Shown in pieces: positions 11,431-24,390 of a stretch of 64,000 bases of DNA. A program made the translations under genes and the position numbers. The stretch spans positions 2,294,001 to 2,358,000 of the forward strand of contig CM114273.1 of the NCBI GenBank assembly GCA_050084515.1. Direction: 5' to 3'. Below the pieces are notes generated by a model. It saw nothing but the letters and a program-made list of their open reading frames with translations, was not told where the DNA came from and did not search any database. The first letter of the stretch is position 1. Each line of letters opens with the position of its first letter. Origin of the DNA: Blasia pusilla (taxonomy: Eukaryota > Marchantiophyta > Marchantiopsida > Blasiales).

Positions 11431-13440
11431 AGAAGTATCCATACACAAAGACGCGGTTACAACAGAGACAAGAAACGCCGCAGTATCCTGTCCCCTCGTC
11501 AGTTGGAGTGAACCAGAGCGAACTATCCAATGTGGACGGAAGGGATGGCACAGAAAGGACTTCCTCTGGGTGTACGAACTCTGTTGTAAGAACGGACACG
11601 GAATGAGAAAATGATTGACCAGCAGAAGTATCTCCTTGTATAAAGTCAGAGTTAGCATCAGCTAGACCATCCATGATTTCAGCTTGTACACAATCAGCAA
11701 ACCAGTTTCTATCTCTATTGCCTAATCAGAGTTCTATCATGATGTGACTCTTCTTATTATTTCAGATATACTAAGAAGGATTTCACACAATTACATCTTG
11801 CACTCACACTACAGATCTTCACATGTGACCAGCTCAGATATCAGACATGGTTCACCTCATTGAGCACAAACAATCTCCATCAGCATGCTAGACAAAAAAA
11901 TTTGGCTTCCAATGAGGTTCTAGCAAGCACAGCAATTAGTTTCAATCTCCTCTTCCTATTCTCTGATCACTCTGCAGCCGGACCAAGAGCCTCAGGAGGC
12001 CTCACCAAAATTGTGCATGCTGTAGAATTGACTTTTGTTCTTTGAACAGCGACATTATATACATGAGGGTGAGCACTTCTGGCCATAGATCTTCTTGAAC
12101 AGACCCATACCCTAAATATCAGATGGTGGCTAGCCCTAACTCGAGATTTGCTCTAATTCAAGGTTACCCTAAAAAGATAGAGGAACACTAAGTTATTTCT
12201 AGCTGACTAAATTAGTATCCAATTAAGTTAGTATTTGATTAACTACTTTTAGTACATGACTAAATTAGATATTAACAAATTTCAACAGGAAGGCAATAGC
12301 ATGGACAAACTAAGCACTTCCCCACCAGCGTATTGAGAGGGGAACTAAACACTTGCAACGAAGGAGAAACGAGGAAGTCTAGCAACGGCGAATATACGAG
12401 GGTGCTACAAAAGTGAAAGCGAACAGAAGTGGTGACACGAAACTACCTCCTGTGTAAAGGAAAGTCGGACGCAAGCTGATTTGGTGACCACAGCACCCGA
12501 AAGAACTGAATGTAGGAGTCAAGCGAACCGAGACAGTAGTCAGAGCGCCTTGACATCATCCACGGTGTAAACAAGGAGAGATATCTCCGATTGAGGGGGA
12601 AAAGTTGAGTATCCTTGTCACCACATGATCGAGGCAATCACAATCGTGGGGAGAAGTGGGATCTATTACAATAACTAGCTGGCGTCCATCAGCGGAGATA
12701 AGTGCAATTCACGACAAGTACTTGCTGGTGATATGACTGAAACACGGAAAGAAGCTATGCGGAGGAAAAGCGAACAGAATTGGTGGCAACAGCATCAGAT
12801 ATGAAAGTACAGCAGTCACCAAAACCGAGAGTAATGGGAGTAGATACCGAACACTTTGAAAGTTGCCACCACAACGCCTTAGGCTGCTCAGAAGCATCAC
12901 TCGAACAGACCTAGAGGCAGGAGAGTTGGCATTAAATACCTGCATGAGGGAAGGATCTACTACTCGGCGAATCCCCGGCGTCCTCCGAACTGAAAGAGTG
13001 GAAGGCACACACCAGAAATCTTGCCAACCACGGCCCAGAAACTTAAATTTCACCTGTCAGGTTTTCAACCGATAGAAACTACTAGAAGCCAGAAAGTCCG
13101 TCGTCGATGACTTTTGGGTGGTCTATTGAACTTCAATACAAAAAACTGTACGTTTCATACATAGGCGACTTCGTCTCCTGCGACTTCAAGTTTTATTTGC
13201 CAGACTTGTAGCAAATGACGGTACAAGAAAGCCTGCCGCCAACTACCCACTCCCACCTGCGAATTGGTCACGAATTTCCCAAGGTGGGAACTCGCAGAAC
13301 GAACGACCACGCAGAAAACCTGGGAAAATGGACCTTTCTGAGAACCAACTACCCTGAAAAGGGCTTACTCTGTGTGGGTTTTATAAACCAAAAATATAGA
13401 TAAGAAGACAAACCCTAGCTATTGAAAGTAGACGTATGGT
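11431..13440. other. Gene-poor region
   Basis: No supported gene. Two stretches near 12418 and 12769 share AAGCGAACAGAA-TGGTG words, a hint of old repeat DNA. A minus-strand open frame of 114 codons at 12709-13053 ends in a hydrophobic run; it has no recognisable motif or splice partner and is not called. Confidence 0.4.
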
Positions 13441-13466
13441 CTAGAGTGTGAGACCTGGTGAGAAGA

Positions 13467-13690
13467 AAGTAATTAGCATATCCGAGCATACATGTGGATA
13501 ATCTAGATGACCATAAAAAAAAATAACGAGAACTTGTAGAGGTTATAAAGAACTTGTAGAGGTTATAAAGACGTAAAATGGAAAGTGAGATGGATGGAGA
13601 AGAAAATAATTAACATATTCGTGCATAGTACATGTGGATAGTGTAGATGGAAAAAAAATAAGGAGAACTTGTAAAGGCAATAAAGACGCA
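13467..13690. repeat. Degenerate tandem repeat with an internal 20-bp perfect duplication
   Basis: A unit of about 137 bp is present at 13467 and again at 13604, sharing CATGTGGATA and AGAACTTGTA-AGG words. Within the first unit the 20-mer at 13531-13550 is repeated exactly at 13551-13570, and a diverged third copy is at 13666-13685. A related sentence, AAGACAAACCCTAGCT, appears at about 13400 and again at 13810. Confidence 0.75.
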
Positions 13691-14582
13691 ATATTGAAAG
13701 AAAACTATGGTTAATATTTTAAAAGATTGGTTTGAAGGTAACACTTTCTCATGCCCTATTTTTCAATGAGTTCCTGCCCTACCATTTAAACCTAAAATGT
13801 AGATAAGAAGACAAACCCTAGCTGATGAAAGGAAACATATGAAAACCCTCACAAGACGCAAGATGAAAAGAAAACGAGGTTTAAATTTAATTCAGCAAGT
13901 GAGTTACATGATTGGTGAGAAGGTTGCAATATTTTATGGGCCATTTTTTCAACGAGTTCCTGCCCTAATATTTGGATCCACTAGAATGCATAGAAGTGGA
14001 ATAAATAACAATTTGTTTTTCCTAAGGTGAAGAAAAGCACGGATACACCCATTGGGCATAAGTCCTAGATATTTGTTTGGTCTTAGACATGGTAGGACGA
14101 CCCTATATTGGGCAATGTAGGGCTCCTAGTTAAACAAGCCCATAACAAACAAACATAGTTGCTTGCGTAGGACACCTTGCTTTTAAAGCCCTTGAGACAA
14201 ACATTTTCATTCTCTAGGATTATTCCCCTCCCCCCCTCCCCACAAGTAAACAAAAATGTGGACAAAATGGGTCCTCCAAGTTACAAGCTTTGCAATATCA
14301 TATGGGCAACATTCTAGTTGCCCTGTCCAGCAAAGACCTAGACCTAATCCAGCTCGACACACTTGAGTATGGCGGTGGGCTTTTGCCACTTGGAGAGTGA
14401 GTGAGTCACCCCCTTAGTGCCATTTGGCTAAGTGGCTGACTCACGCACAATCCACTTGGTTGTGCCTGACACGGGGACTTTGTAGACCGGTAAAGAGGCA
14501 GACATATTAAACGTACACGTGCCAATCCTAATGGTTGTCCATTTGTCTTTCATTCACGATTTCTAGAGAATTCACGATTAGG

Positions 14583-14712
14583 GGGGGGAATGCCCCCTTC
14601 TTCCTTTTCTGGTCCTGTTGTGGCCTTCAGGTTTTGACTCTTTGAGTCCCCCTCTTTTGTACTTCCGATGGGTTTTCCATCACTCGTTTTTATCGAAGTG
14701 CATCTTCGCCTT
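14583..14712 (+). mobile_element. Solo 3' tail of a Utopia-like non-LTR retrotransposon
   Basis: This stretch is nearly the exact reverse complement of 33450-33580, the 3' non-coding end of the degenerate element at 33.4-36.3 kb. Shared words include ACTTCCGATGGGTTTTCCAT and TTGACTCTTTGAGTCCCCCT. It is therefore the end of a copy in the plus orientation. No reverse transcriptase precedes it, so it is a heavily 5'-truncated insertion. A short TTCA-repeat tail follows at about 14736-14750. Confidence 0.8.
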
Positions 14713-14739
14713 TAAAAATTTCTAAAGAATTCATTCATT

Positions 14740-17130
14740 CATTGAGAGGTTATTTCTAGAGTTCCATACTTTAAATACTTTAATGATTCGTTTTGGACGT
14801 GTGTGCATGCGTCATACTTTCGTTAAGTTTGCTTACAATGAGTTAACGCATTTCTTATTTCATTTTTATGAAAAGTCTTAGATTCTTATACTCATATTGT
14901 TTATCATGCATCATTTTGTTAGGGCCCTTGTAAAGACTCTCAACTTTTACTAAAAGTTTGTTTTTATAATAAAGTGGATATTTTACTAAAAGTTGATGGG
15001 ATCTTCCTTCCACAATGCTAAATTTAGATCAGCCATTGCGCCAGCTAATAAATGTTGTGGATTAAGGGAGAACTGCAAAATCATATGTTTTGAGGGATAG
15101 TGATTATTCTAATGTTTGTTTTATTTTTGGTGACATTGGTTCTTTCCTTTTGGGGGGGTTTCTACTAATTTGGATAAGGAAAGGGGTTTTTTTTTGTATT
15201 TCTATTTTCAAAGTAGTGAAAATTCTTTGAAAAGGAATGTCCTTTAAAAACTAGGAGGTTTACACTTGTTAAAGTAAGAGTGGATTTTGTTTGTGGATGG
15301 ATCTTTGTTTGTGCAAGATTGGACTTCCTCTAGTAAGGGTCCGGGTAGTTTTTTCAAGAGAACTGGTCTATTTCTGGTCTCCACAAAACAAACTGCTAAA
15401 TTTTATAGTTTTGCTGATTTTCGTCGGCCATTTTGACACCAATACAAAGGAAAGTTTGAATATTCAGTCGGTTTTTGGCTAGTGATTGAGAAACTGAATC
15501 GGTAATTTTCAAATTCTTCCGGCTAGGTCAACACGTAGCCCCGGTTCTCCACAGGCATTGTCTCTGGCATCCATAAAAATTTCTATCAACATTGGAATTT
15601 CAATACCAGTGGACATCTCAAGGTTAAAGGAGACAAAGAGTAGAGTAAAGATCCATTGCAGCCTCTAAGAGATGTCGCATAGTTGATGTAAGAAAGTTTG
15701 CATGGACTCAAGATCTTATTTCATGGTGTTGTAAAGCGGAGAAACATGGAAGTTACTTAGTTTTAATCACAAAAGGCATTCTTTCTAGTATTGTTAACCT
15801 TTGGCGAAGTGATCTTCATGTAATCTTACCATTATTTTCTATCTAACTAAATGTCAATGTGTGAGAATCTAAATACTACATTTGTAAATTAGTGTTATTT
15901 TATTACAATATTGTGTTGAATGTTTAATAATCTGAATACTACATTCTATTTATATTATCCTAGCAATGTTTGAGATGAGACCCATTAGCGTCTCATCTAT
16001 AGATATTAGATAGACCAGATTTATTTATTTATTTTTAGAAAGTCAGAATATTTTTCTCTTTGAAAAATATTTTAGAAGAAATTTGAACTCTAGGAGAACC
16101 TCATTCTATTAGCGAGTCTATTAGGAGACTCTTACATTATTTTTTCAAATTGATTAAAATATCCCTTTTTTAATTCTCTTTTGTGCTTCACTTTTAATTA
16201 TAAACTTTAATAATATGTAATTTTATTGATGAAAAGCAAAGAATAACGTGTTATAATTTGCCATAATTTTTTAACAAAAAATATTTATTAATAAAAAATC
16301 ACACAATTTAATTTAATAATAAATATTATAGAAAATAATCTTTAGAATGCAACACCATTTTCATTGCATACTATACATAATTCTTTGTATGAATTATATA
16401 TATATATATTATAATTAATAATAATTTCTTAACATATTTCTTTACGATCATCTATGCATAGTAGATTTATCCCCAATTTATCAGGTTATTTGAAATTAAT
16501 TAAAATTTTATTTGTTATATTTTACGAATTTCTAAAATTTTAATTTTAATAATGAAATAAAATTCATAAACGATCGCGACCATTTCCACGAATCCAAATT
16601 CTAAAAGACGTAAACTTAAAAAGATATTAAAAAATATTTCTCAATATTCTAATATGTTGCGTGTCGAGATATATATACACGTAAATAAACGCCAAAATCT
16701 CGAAAATAAAACTAAGTTACTCCTACAGAGACGTGTCCGCCGCACACGCTGAGTCGGCGTTGGACACGATGGACGTAGCATGACCCATTCTCCCACGTGG
16801 AAGTCCAGCGACCGTTAGATGCTCTCGACATGCGACGACTGTGACGCCAACCAGAGCAGGTTCCCGGAACTACCGTAGTAACCGTACCTGCGTTCCACGT
16901 GAGGCGGACACGGGTATTGGTTGGAGAGCAGCGAATGGCTGCAGAGTTACTTTACTCTCATTGGTCCTCATCTGAACGTTATCCGTTTATCCTACGGGAG
17001 ACGGTCGGCTCATGTCTTGTCCTGTCGTTTGTCCTTTCAAGCTCCCGGGTTAACTTTGACACGTATCATATATCGCCCATACGTAGGATGAGTGAATGAC
17101 AAGTTAGGGAGCCTTTATGGTATATATCCA
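14740..17130. other. AT-rich gene-free region
   Basis: Very AT-rich, particularly 15850-16680, with simple runs such as TATATATATATA near 16396. At about 16730-16900 composition switches to GC-richer DNA with several CACGTGG-like G-box words, but no gene is seen beside it. No exon or RNA gene is supported. Confidence 0.45.
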
Positions 17131-17253
17131 TTTTATTATAAAAAAAAACCTCAAAAGAGAACAAAGAAAGGTAATAACAATTCAAAAGAGGAGTCCAAAA
17201 ATGCATACAAGAATGCAAAAAGAAAATGGCAACAAGCCAACGCAAACACCGGC

Positions 17254-17920
17254 TCAACGAGCTACAAGATTGATAGCCTGAAACAAATCTGACAAGAATA
17301 CGAGTGGTTGGTCAGACGTGAATGGACGACGAGACGAGCGACCCCCCACCACCTCCGCACGACGTATCAATGCCAAGGCTTGTGCACGTTGTAAGGTCAC
17401 TGAGATGCATTGCCGAAAATAAGTAGTAACTACAGAGAGAGAAGGACTACGGGAAGGGGCAAGGTGATGATTCTCGAGGGAGTGGTGAGCACATGTTTTC
17501 AGGAAAGTATCAAAAGACAGATGTAAATGACCGAATACTTCCACTGCAAAAGGAATAAATCCATCAGTCGCATGTCTCACAACATAACTTAACTCCTTGA
17601 TTCTTGCTGCAGCTTCGACCGCCAAACCTTTGGTATGTGCGGCTCGACACACCAAGTCAGAACGTGTTGGATCAACAACCACCACATCACTTAGTGTCTG
17701 CAATCCACCTCGAGACATAACAAGATCCACTCTCCGACGAGAGGTTGCTTGTGTGATTGAAGGTAGGACGTGGAGTTGCTCTTGCCCAACGGTGTATCCT
17801 GCAATACGAGCCACCGATCCTATCCCTCTCTAATGACATCATGTGTGGCCGTTCGTTCTCCACCATGTGCACATCGGAGAATATGGATACCCTTGGCATC
17901 AATGGGATCCCCGCATACAC
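17254..17920 (-). pseudogene. Copy 1 CCHC knuckle and restriction-like endonuclease
   Basis: Reading down from 17920, one frame gives CVCGDPIDAKG, then ILRCAHGGERTATHD, the CCHC knuckle. After a one-base shift the frame 17814-17254 gives EQLHVLPS, RRRVDLVMS and LSDVVVVDPTRSDLV, which fit the PD-(D/E)XK-type endonuclease of R2/Utopia elements. A C-terminal helical region follows to 17254. Confidence 0.8.
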
Positions 17921-18568
17921 AATTCGGCACGCCTAAGAGAGAAGGATGGGGAAGTCCAAGACGTAACCGCAAAGCTATCGAGAATATACTTCAAGGAAGA
18001 CGAAATGGAAGAATAAGAGGATTTGCAATAAGCCACGCCCCCGCTCCGGTACCCGCACATGAACATAGACGAGCTCGATTAGCCTCAGAGGATGCCTCGG
18101 AGAGAATGCTGAAAAAGTTGATTTGATGCAGATTCTCGGAGATATGCTCTTGAAGTCGATCAAGCCCTTCCGTAATCAGTTGACTGAAAGGGGGTAGAAT
18201 TGCTTGTGTAGCAAGAGGAAGAAGAGCTCGTGCAAATCCCAGTTGTTGTTGAAATAATGAGTCCCCCTCCTCTACATGGGCGATATGATCCATCAAGATA
18301 GGTGTATCTCCTTGGAGAAACCTTGAAGCCATAATCGGTGCTACCAACGCCCAACTCCCCAAAAAGGTCATGGAGCATATGCGATCAGAGAGGACAGTCC
18401 CACCCCTCCAAAATAAATAGGCAAGATAGCTTGTCATGAAGCAAAGACACCATCCTCTCCCTCAAAGGTATTTGGGCCAAGAAGTTGACCAAAAGTTGCC
18501 AAGATAGAAGCATCAAAAAAGGCCAACCGATGTAAGAACCTTGAAGTGGGAGGACAAGTGCGAAGAAG

Positions 18569-19711
18569 TTAGGAAGGACGTCGTAGAAAACATTGGGAGA
18601 GAATCCCATAAGCCACTTGGGGATCCCCTAGATGAGGTAACAAATGAAGCCATTCCACGTCTTTCAAAAGGGCCTCATCCAAGAACTTTGAGACATAGTC
18701 AATGAAGCCAATTTGGACCCCAAGAACTCTAACCCCTTCAATGTAGATGGGAAAATCAGGAGTAGGTGGGGTCAATGTTGAGGGAAGGCATGAAGGAGAC
18801 CATACTCCACATTTACTAGGTTGGACTTTAAGGTTTAAGAAAGATAGTTGCTCCACGAAATGGGTATAAGCAGGAACCACTTCAAAAGGAGGACTTATAA
18901 TGTGCGTGTCATCGGCAATAGAAGGGAAAAGACAAGATGGAAATGCTTGTGCTGATGCTCAAAGGGCACGAAAATGGGCAATGGCAAAGAGTGGGCCCCC
19001 CATGGGATCACCTTGACGTGTGCCACGAGCCGATTGTAGAATACTATATTCCCCAGAAGTAGCATGATGGGAATAGATAATGGGCGTATCATAGGCATAG
19101 AAGGAGCGAACAAATGGAATGAGGCTCGCAAGTTGTCCTCCTGCACAACGTAACTCCTCAAAGATGGTCGCACGAGAAACTGAATTGAATGCGTTAGCCA
19201 CATTGACTTGAATTGCTACCCAATCTGGATGAATATCAAGAGTGGAGCGAATCCCATGCACCACAGCCTCACAACCTCCAGGAGTTGCCACTCCAAATTG
19301 ATGAGGAAATAAGTGGGCACTAAAGTGAGGACGAAATTGCAAGTTTAGGGATCGACTAACCAAGCGGTATAAAACCTCTCTCATAGCCAAAGGGCGCACA
19401 CCTGAAGGAGGCTTATCCATAACCAACAAGCGACAAGCCCCTAAGAGCCTAGAGATAGAGAATGGGAGACGACCTGCCGCCATATGTGCACACACCTTAG
19501 ATAGAGAGATAAAGCCACTTGTTGAATCTGCTGGGATAAAGCAATTGCGGAGATGCTCAAAAATCATCCCTGATAGCCCGCTTGCTGATAAGCGAGGAGT
19601 ATGCAGAAAAGCCCTTGTGAAAACCTCCAAGTCAAGGTCCGTTGTATAGTCTTCCACAAAAGATGGAGCATCGCCACTTGAAGGAGGATGAAGAGTTGCT
19701 AAGAGAGCCAT
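18569..19711 (-). pseudogene. Copy 1 reverse transcriptase domain
   Basis: The frame 19711-18959 carries RT landmarks: GVRPLAMREVLYRLVSR, VNVANAFNSVSR (motif A), SARGTRQGDPMGGPLFAIAH (motif B). After a frameshift the next frame reads IADDTHIISPP (motif C) and QPSKCGVWSP. In motif A the invariant Asp is replaced by Asn (VNV for VDV), so the enzyme would be dead even if the frames were joined. Confidence 0.88.
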
Positions 19712-19779
19712 TGTTTCCGCACTTGGAACCGTCGAAGAAAGAGGACCAATGCTCGAGCTGCACGTGGAAACTCACCAAC

Positions 19780-20778
19780 CTACCCCAAAAGTAGACTTGA
19801 TCGAAGGCGTTGTTGTATTGAAGGCCTCCCATGATTGGCATGTTGAGTGGGATGAGCCGCAACTAAGGCCTCTGTTCGAAGTACATGCTCATTCTGAAAA
19901 TTCTCCCAATCCCCAAACATAAAGTGTTGAATACGTGTGGAGGTTTCACGATGACCCGTTGCACCACCCCTTGGAGGGAGGACTAAACCCCATTGTGGGA
20001 AGAGTAATAGGAGATACCAAGAATTTATATTTGTGGGGTCACTCGCTAACCTTTCTAATGGGAAAAGAAAAGCTTGTTGGGTGATGGGGCAAAGAGCAAT
20101 AGGAATGCGAGTGTAGAGTCTAGGACGAGGAAGACCTAGATGGAAAGAGCAAAGGAGATCAATTTGGCTTAACCAGATCCAAGCAGTTGTTGTAGGGAGT
20201 GCAGTAGGAGGTGGTATCGGGTTAGGGATTTGAGGCCCATGCATGGATCGACAATACCGCTGATGTCTTTTGATCCCATTAGGAGCAAACTCCTTACCAC
20301 AAGGTATGCAAAAAAACTTTGCTACAAATTGAGAAGTAGAAGGGTTACAAGGAGAGGAGGTAGGAGGTGCAAGAGGTGTTGATGGCCAACGATGAGGGGA
20401 TAAGTAGGTTGGGGAAGGAGGAGGAGGAAGAGGGGAGATTCGGGTAGAATAGATGGGAGTTGGAAGCAAGGGCATAGATGAGATATGTGGGGATGGCAAA
20501 GTAGAAGGATTCAATAATAATGGATCAAGATTAGGCTCAAGAGGACAAGGCGAAGAAGGGAGAAGAGGAGAATCCGGAAGAAATGTAGCGAGTGTGATAG
20601 GTGTATTAGCATCTGGAGGAAAATGGCGAGATCTACGATGAGGAGGTGAACCAGGGGGAGAGGATACGGCTGTAGGAGGGCGTGTAAAATCAGATAAGCG
20701 AGTAGATGGAGCATCCAACTCCATCTCTGATGACATAGAAGTAAAGGTAGGCAAGTCATCTAAGACATGAAAAGACAT
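19780..20778 (-). pseudogene. Copy 1 N-terminal part with zinc finger
   Basis: A 332-codon frame starts at the ATG at 20778. It opens with a Pro/Ser/Leu-rich, probably disordered region of about 130 residues, then a zinc-finger-like stretch FCIPCGKEFAPNGIKRHQRY followed by C and H (C-x2-C, H-x4-C spacing). N-terminal zinc fingers of this kind bind target DNA in R2-like elements. The frame shifts near 19800-19860 before the reverse transcriptase. Confidence 0.75.
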
Positions 20779-21299
20779 ATGAAATATGGTTTGGAGAAAG
20801 CATGAGGATAACGAGAAAAGAAAAAGTAGTGGAATCCGTCCAAAAGAAATTTAGATGGAGAGATGAAGATTAGGCAATACCGAATTTATGATTGAAAGTT
20901 ACTATAAGAAAAATATAAAAAGAAATTGAAAAGGAAAAGTGATCTATATGGTATCGGAAGAGGTAGCTCAAGAATATGAATTTCTGATGTCCTTAAGGAG
21001 ATGGCAAACATATGTAGGCGCGAAACAGTAAGGTAAGGAGTTGGAAGAGCAAGGAAGACTTTTGGGAGGAATTGACCTAAAATAAACTCGCACACAAAAA
21101 TAGGCGCCTACAGAGAAGGAAGAAAAACTAGAAAACCTACTTGATAAAAAAAAAAAGCCCGTCAAGACGATCGAAACAAGCCCAAACACGTCCAAAACCG
21201 ACATTCCACAAGAAAGTTATGAAAGAAATTGTAAACACCAAAAAAAGAGGATGTGAGGAAAAAGTGAGCCACCCACCAATGACCGCTATAAGGGAATGA

Positions 21300-22856
21300 G
21301 TTCGTAATGTTGGGCCCAGCCCGTATCAAGAGATCCAAAACAGCAAGAGGAATCCCTTAAACCAATGGTAACCCGATATCACTCTATAAGGAGAGCGCTA
21401 TGTTTGAAATTGGGTATAGGAATCTATGAGCACATTTAGGAGAAAAGGAGGTCCAAAGATCCCAAGAACTTTGGAAAACTCAATCTTAAGTGGAAAAAAG
21501 GAGAACCCAAAGTTCAAGCTTGAGAAGATGAATACATTGGACCTTAGATTGAAAAGATTGGATCACCATGGAAATAGTTACAAGCAAAATTCTATACGAC
21601 CCTCCATCTCCTCCGCCATAGTCCTCCTCCTCCATCCTCCTTCTCTTTTTTATGGGTCGTTAATATAGCATAATTAGCCGTGACCCATGCTATTTTTGAA
21701 TATTAGGATAGAAAATCTCAAAAAAGACAAGGAAGTTTTATTTTTTAATTATGGGAAGAAGATAAATATTATTTAAAAGAAATGATCCATGCTATTTTGA
21801 ATATTAGGATAGAAAATATTATCAAATGGAAAGGAGATAATTATAATTTAAAATAAAATAATAACTTGTTTGGCGGCCCCATAAGGTGGGGTCTTATTAG
21901 TGAGCAAACCGTTATACAAATTTATGGATTAACGGGGGTTGTCCAATACAACAAATGTAGGGGTAGAAAAATTAAAAACCTATTGACTACGTGCACATAA
22001 AAAGTAGAAAAAATATAACCAAAAAAATAAATACATTAGTGGCTACGACTACATAAGAAACCTAACCTAGAAAGGATTGTTCCACATTCTTATTTGGCCT
22101 TGTCATGGATATGCTGATGAATTTATTGCACACAACATGAGTGCACAACATTGTATCCTGCACTCACTTTAGAGGATACCACAAACTAAGAGCTCCAAGC
22201 TAAAGCGGTAAGAAACCAACACCAAAAGCTAATTTATATATGAATTGTAGGATGTATTTTTTTTCTTGTTGCTCCTTCGTATCACTAGATTTCCTTTAAA
22301 ATACTTTTTTCATCTTTGTAGGATCATATAGAAATATTGAAACATGAATTATAGGGATCCATGCATTGCATGGTCGCTTATTGGTCCTAAATAGTTTAAT
22401 GAATTATGTGAATAATAGTTTGAAAAAATCCGATATGAACTAAAGTAGTCAATAAAGATGTGAATGAATCACAAGATGAGCAAGGTTACAAGTGGATAAA
22501 TTCCGTGTCCGCGGACATATTTGTGTCGATGGACATACGTCCGTCTTATGGAAGGACTTATCCATATGGGCCCCACCTTCCCCTTTTTCTCATTCCCCCC
22601 ACTTGCCTTCAAGTTCTCTTGTTTCTTTCTCCCTCCATCTCCACTTCCTCCCCCTTATCGCCCCACTCGCTCTTGCCCTCCCTTCCATTATCAACTATAG
22701 GTATGGGTCCCACCTCTTGCAATCCATATCCGTGGACATATCCAAACTTATCCATCCTAAGGATGGTTTTTTTTGTTTTTGTGCAACCATGGAAATGAGT
22801 GACCACCAACCACTTGAGCTAGACATATCCATGCTAATACTTCTCTACTTTGTGAT
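21300..22856. other. Intergenic DNA between two element copies
   Basis: AT-rich sequence with no supported gene. Open frames at 22460-23052 on the plus strand are Ser/Pro/Leu-rich and partly antisense to element copy 2. The words GTCCGCGGACAT and ATCCGTGGACAT near 22505 and 22727 look like diverged repeat ends, but no clear terminal inverted repeat was established. Confidence 0.4.
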
Positions 22857-24390
22857 GCCATCAAGATGCATTATTGATGATAATAATGATAACAGAGAGA
22901 GAAGAATTATCAAAAAGGGCAAGTTGATGATTCTTGAGGGAATGGTCAGAAGGTGTTTTCAAGCAAGTGCCAAAAGATATGTAAAAATGCCCAAAATCTC
23001 CCATTGCAAAAGAGATAAAGGCATCAATTGCAAGTCTCATCACATAACTTAAATCCTTGATTCTTACTCCTACATTAGTAAAAAATCTTGAGTATCTGCA
23101 ACCTAACACACCAAGTCAAAATATGTCTTATCAAAAACCATCACATCATCCAATAGACGAAAGCCATCTTAAGTCATAACTAGGTCAACTAATCCACGAA
23201 AGGATTCTCTAGTAGTATAAGGTAGTACATGTAGTTGCTCTTGCCCAATAGTGTACCCTAAAGTACTAGCTATTGAAGTTATTTCCTCTTTAATTATAAC
23301 ATAGGTCTCCATTCTTTCTCCACCATGTATACATCCGAGAATGTGGACACCTTTTGTTTTGATAAGCTCCTCATATACACAATAAGGCATACCTAGAAGA
23401 GGAGGATAAGGAAACCCAATGCATAACCTTAGAATTTTCAAGAATATACGTCACAGAAGATGAAATGGGGTACTAAGAGGATTTGAATTAAGCCAATCCC
23501 CCGCTCCACTACTTGACCATGAACATAGATGAGCCCGGTAAGTGTCATATTTTACCTTATAGAGAATCTTGAAGTTTGGAACAAAACTACAAATAAATGG
23601 ATTGACTAACCGCACAGTATAATACCTCTCAAATAGCTGAAGGATGAATGTCATAAGAAGGTTTATTCATAGTCAATAAACGATAGAGCCTCCAAGAGCC
23701 TAGGGATAGAGTACCAAAAGAACATGTTGAGATATGTTCACATATCTTATCTAGAGAGAAAGACGCTTATTAAATTTTTGGGGAAAGGGAAATTGTGGGG
23801 ATGTTAGAAAACTATGCATGATAGTTCACTTATTGATAAGCAAGGAGTATAAAGAAACGCCCTCATAAAAACCTCCAAGTCAAGTTCTAAGTCAAGATCC
23901 GTTGTATATATAGTCTTCCATAAAAGATGTTGTAATACCACTTGAAGGAGGTAGAATAGCTTTTAATATAGTCATTATGCCCACACTTGAACTACCAAAG
24001 ATAGAGGTCCCAATGCTCAAGCGGCATTATTTTATTGAAGGTCTCCTATGGTTGGAAATTTTAGTGGAATGGGCTTATGTTAAGGCCTCTACTCAAACAA
24101 AATAGTCATTCTAAAGATCCCCCTAATTCTAGTATAAAAAGTGTTGAATAAGTAGTGTTTGTCATAGCTCCCCTTGGAGGAAGAACTAAAACCCAATAGG
24201 GGAAGAGTAATAGAAGACACAAACCCTTCATATTCGCGGGATCATACTCTAAACTTTCTAATGGGAAAATAAATGTTTGTTGGTTGATGGGAGGAAGAGC
24301 AATAAGAATATGTGTGTATAATCTACCACAAGGGAAATAGGGATGGAAATATTGGAAGAGATTAATGAATTATAGTCAATACTTTCATTC
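22857..24390 (-). mobile_element. Utopia-like non-LTR retrotransposon, internally deleted relic (copy 2)
   Basis: Aligns by eye, base for base in many stretches, with copy 1. The endonuclease and CCHC part is at 23441-22861 (GYTIGQEQLHVLP, HILGCIHGGER). Then 23460-23550 matches copy 1 at about 18000-18075, and from about 23585 the match jumps to copy 1 at about 19330 and runs on to about 24370 (copy 1 about 20160). The core of the reverse transcriptase, about 1.25 kb, is missing. Many frameshifts and stops show it is older than copy 1. Confidence 0.8.

Larger units (their letters stand above)
17130..21100 (-). mobile_element. Utopia/NeSL/R2-type non-LTR retrotransposon, near full length but decayed (copy 1)
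   Basis: On the minus strand the order is: N-terminal Ser/Pro-rich region with a C2H2-like zinc finger (20778 down), reverse transcriptase (19711-18570), then a CCHC knuckle with restriction-like endonuclease (17920-17254). That order is known from the R2/NeSL/Utopia group of non-LTR elements, which use a restriction-like rather than an APE endonuclease. The ORF is broken by several frameshifts, and the catalytic Asp of RT motif A is Asn. The 3' end lies near 17130 beside an A/T run; the 5' limit is uncertain, somewhere around 20800-21300. The clade name is from remembered family motifs, not a search. Confidence 0.85.

Noticed and set aside
22460-23052. Plus-strand Ser/Pro-rich frame as a gene
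   Set aside because: Low complexity, and its second half is antisense to the element copy 2 endonuclease region.
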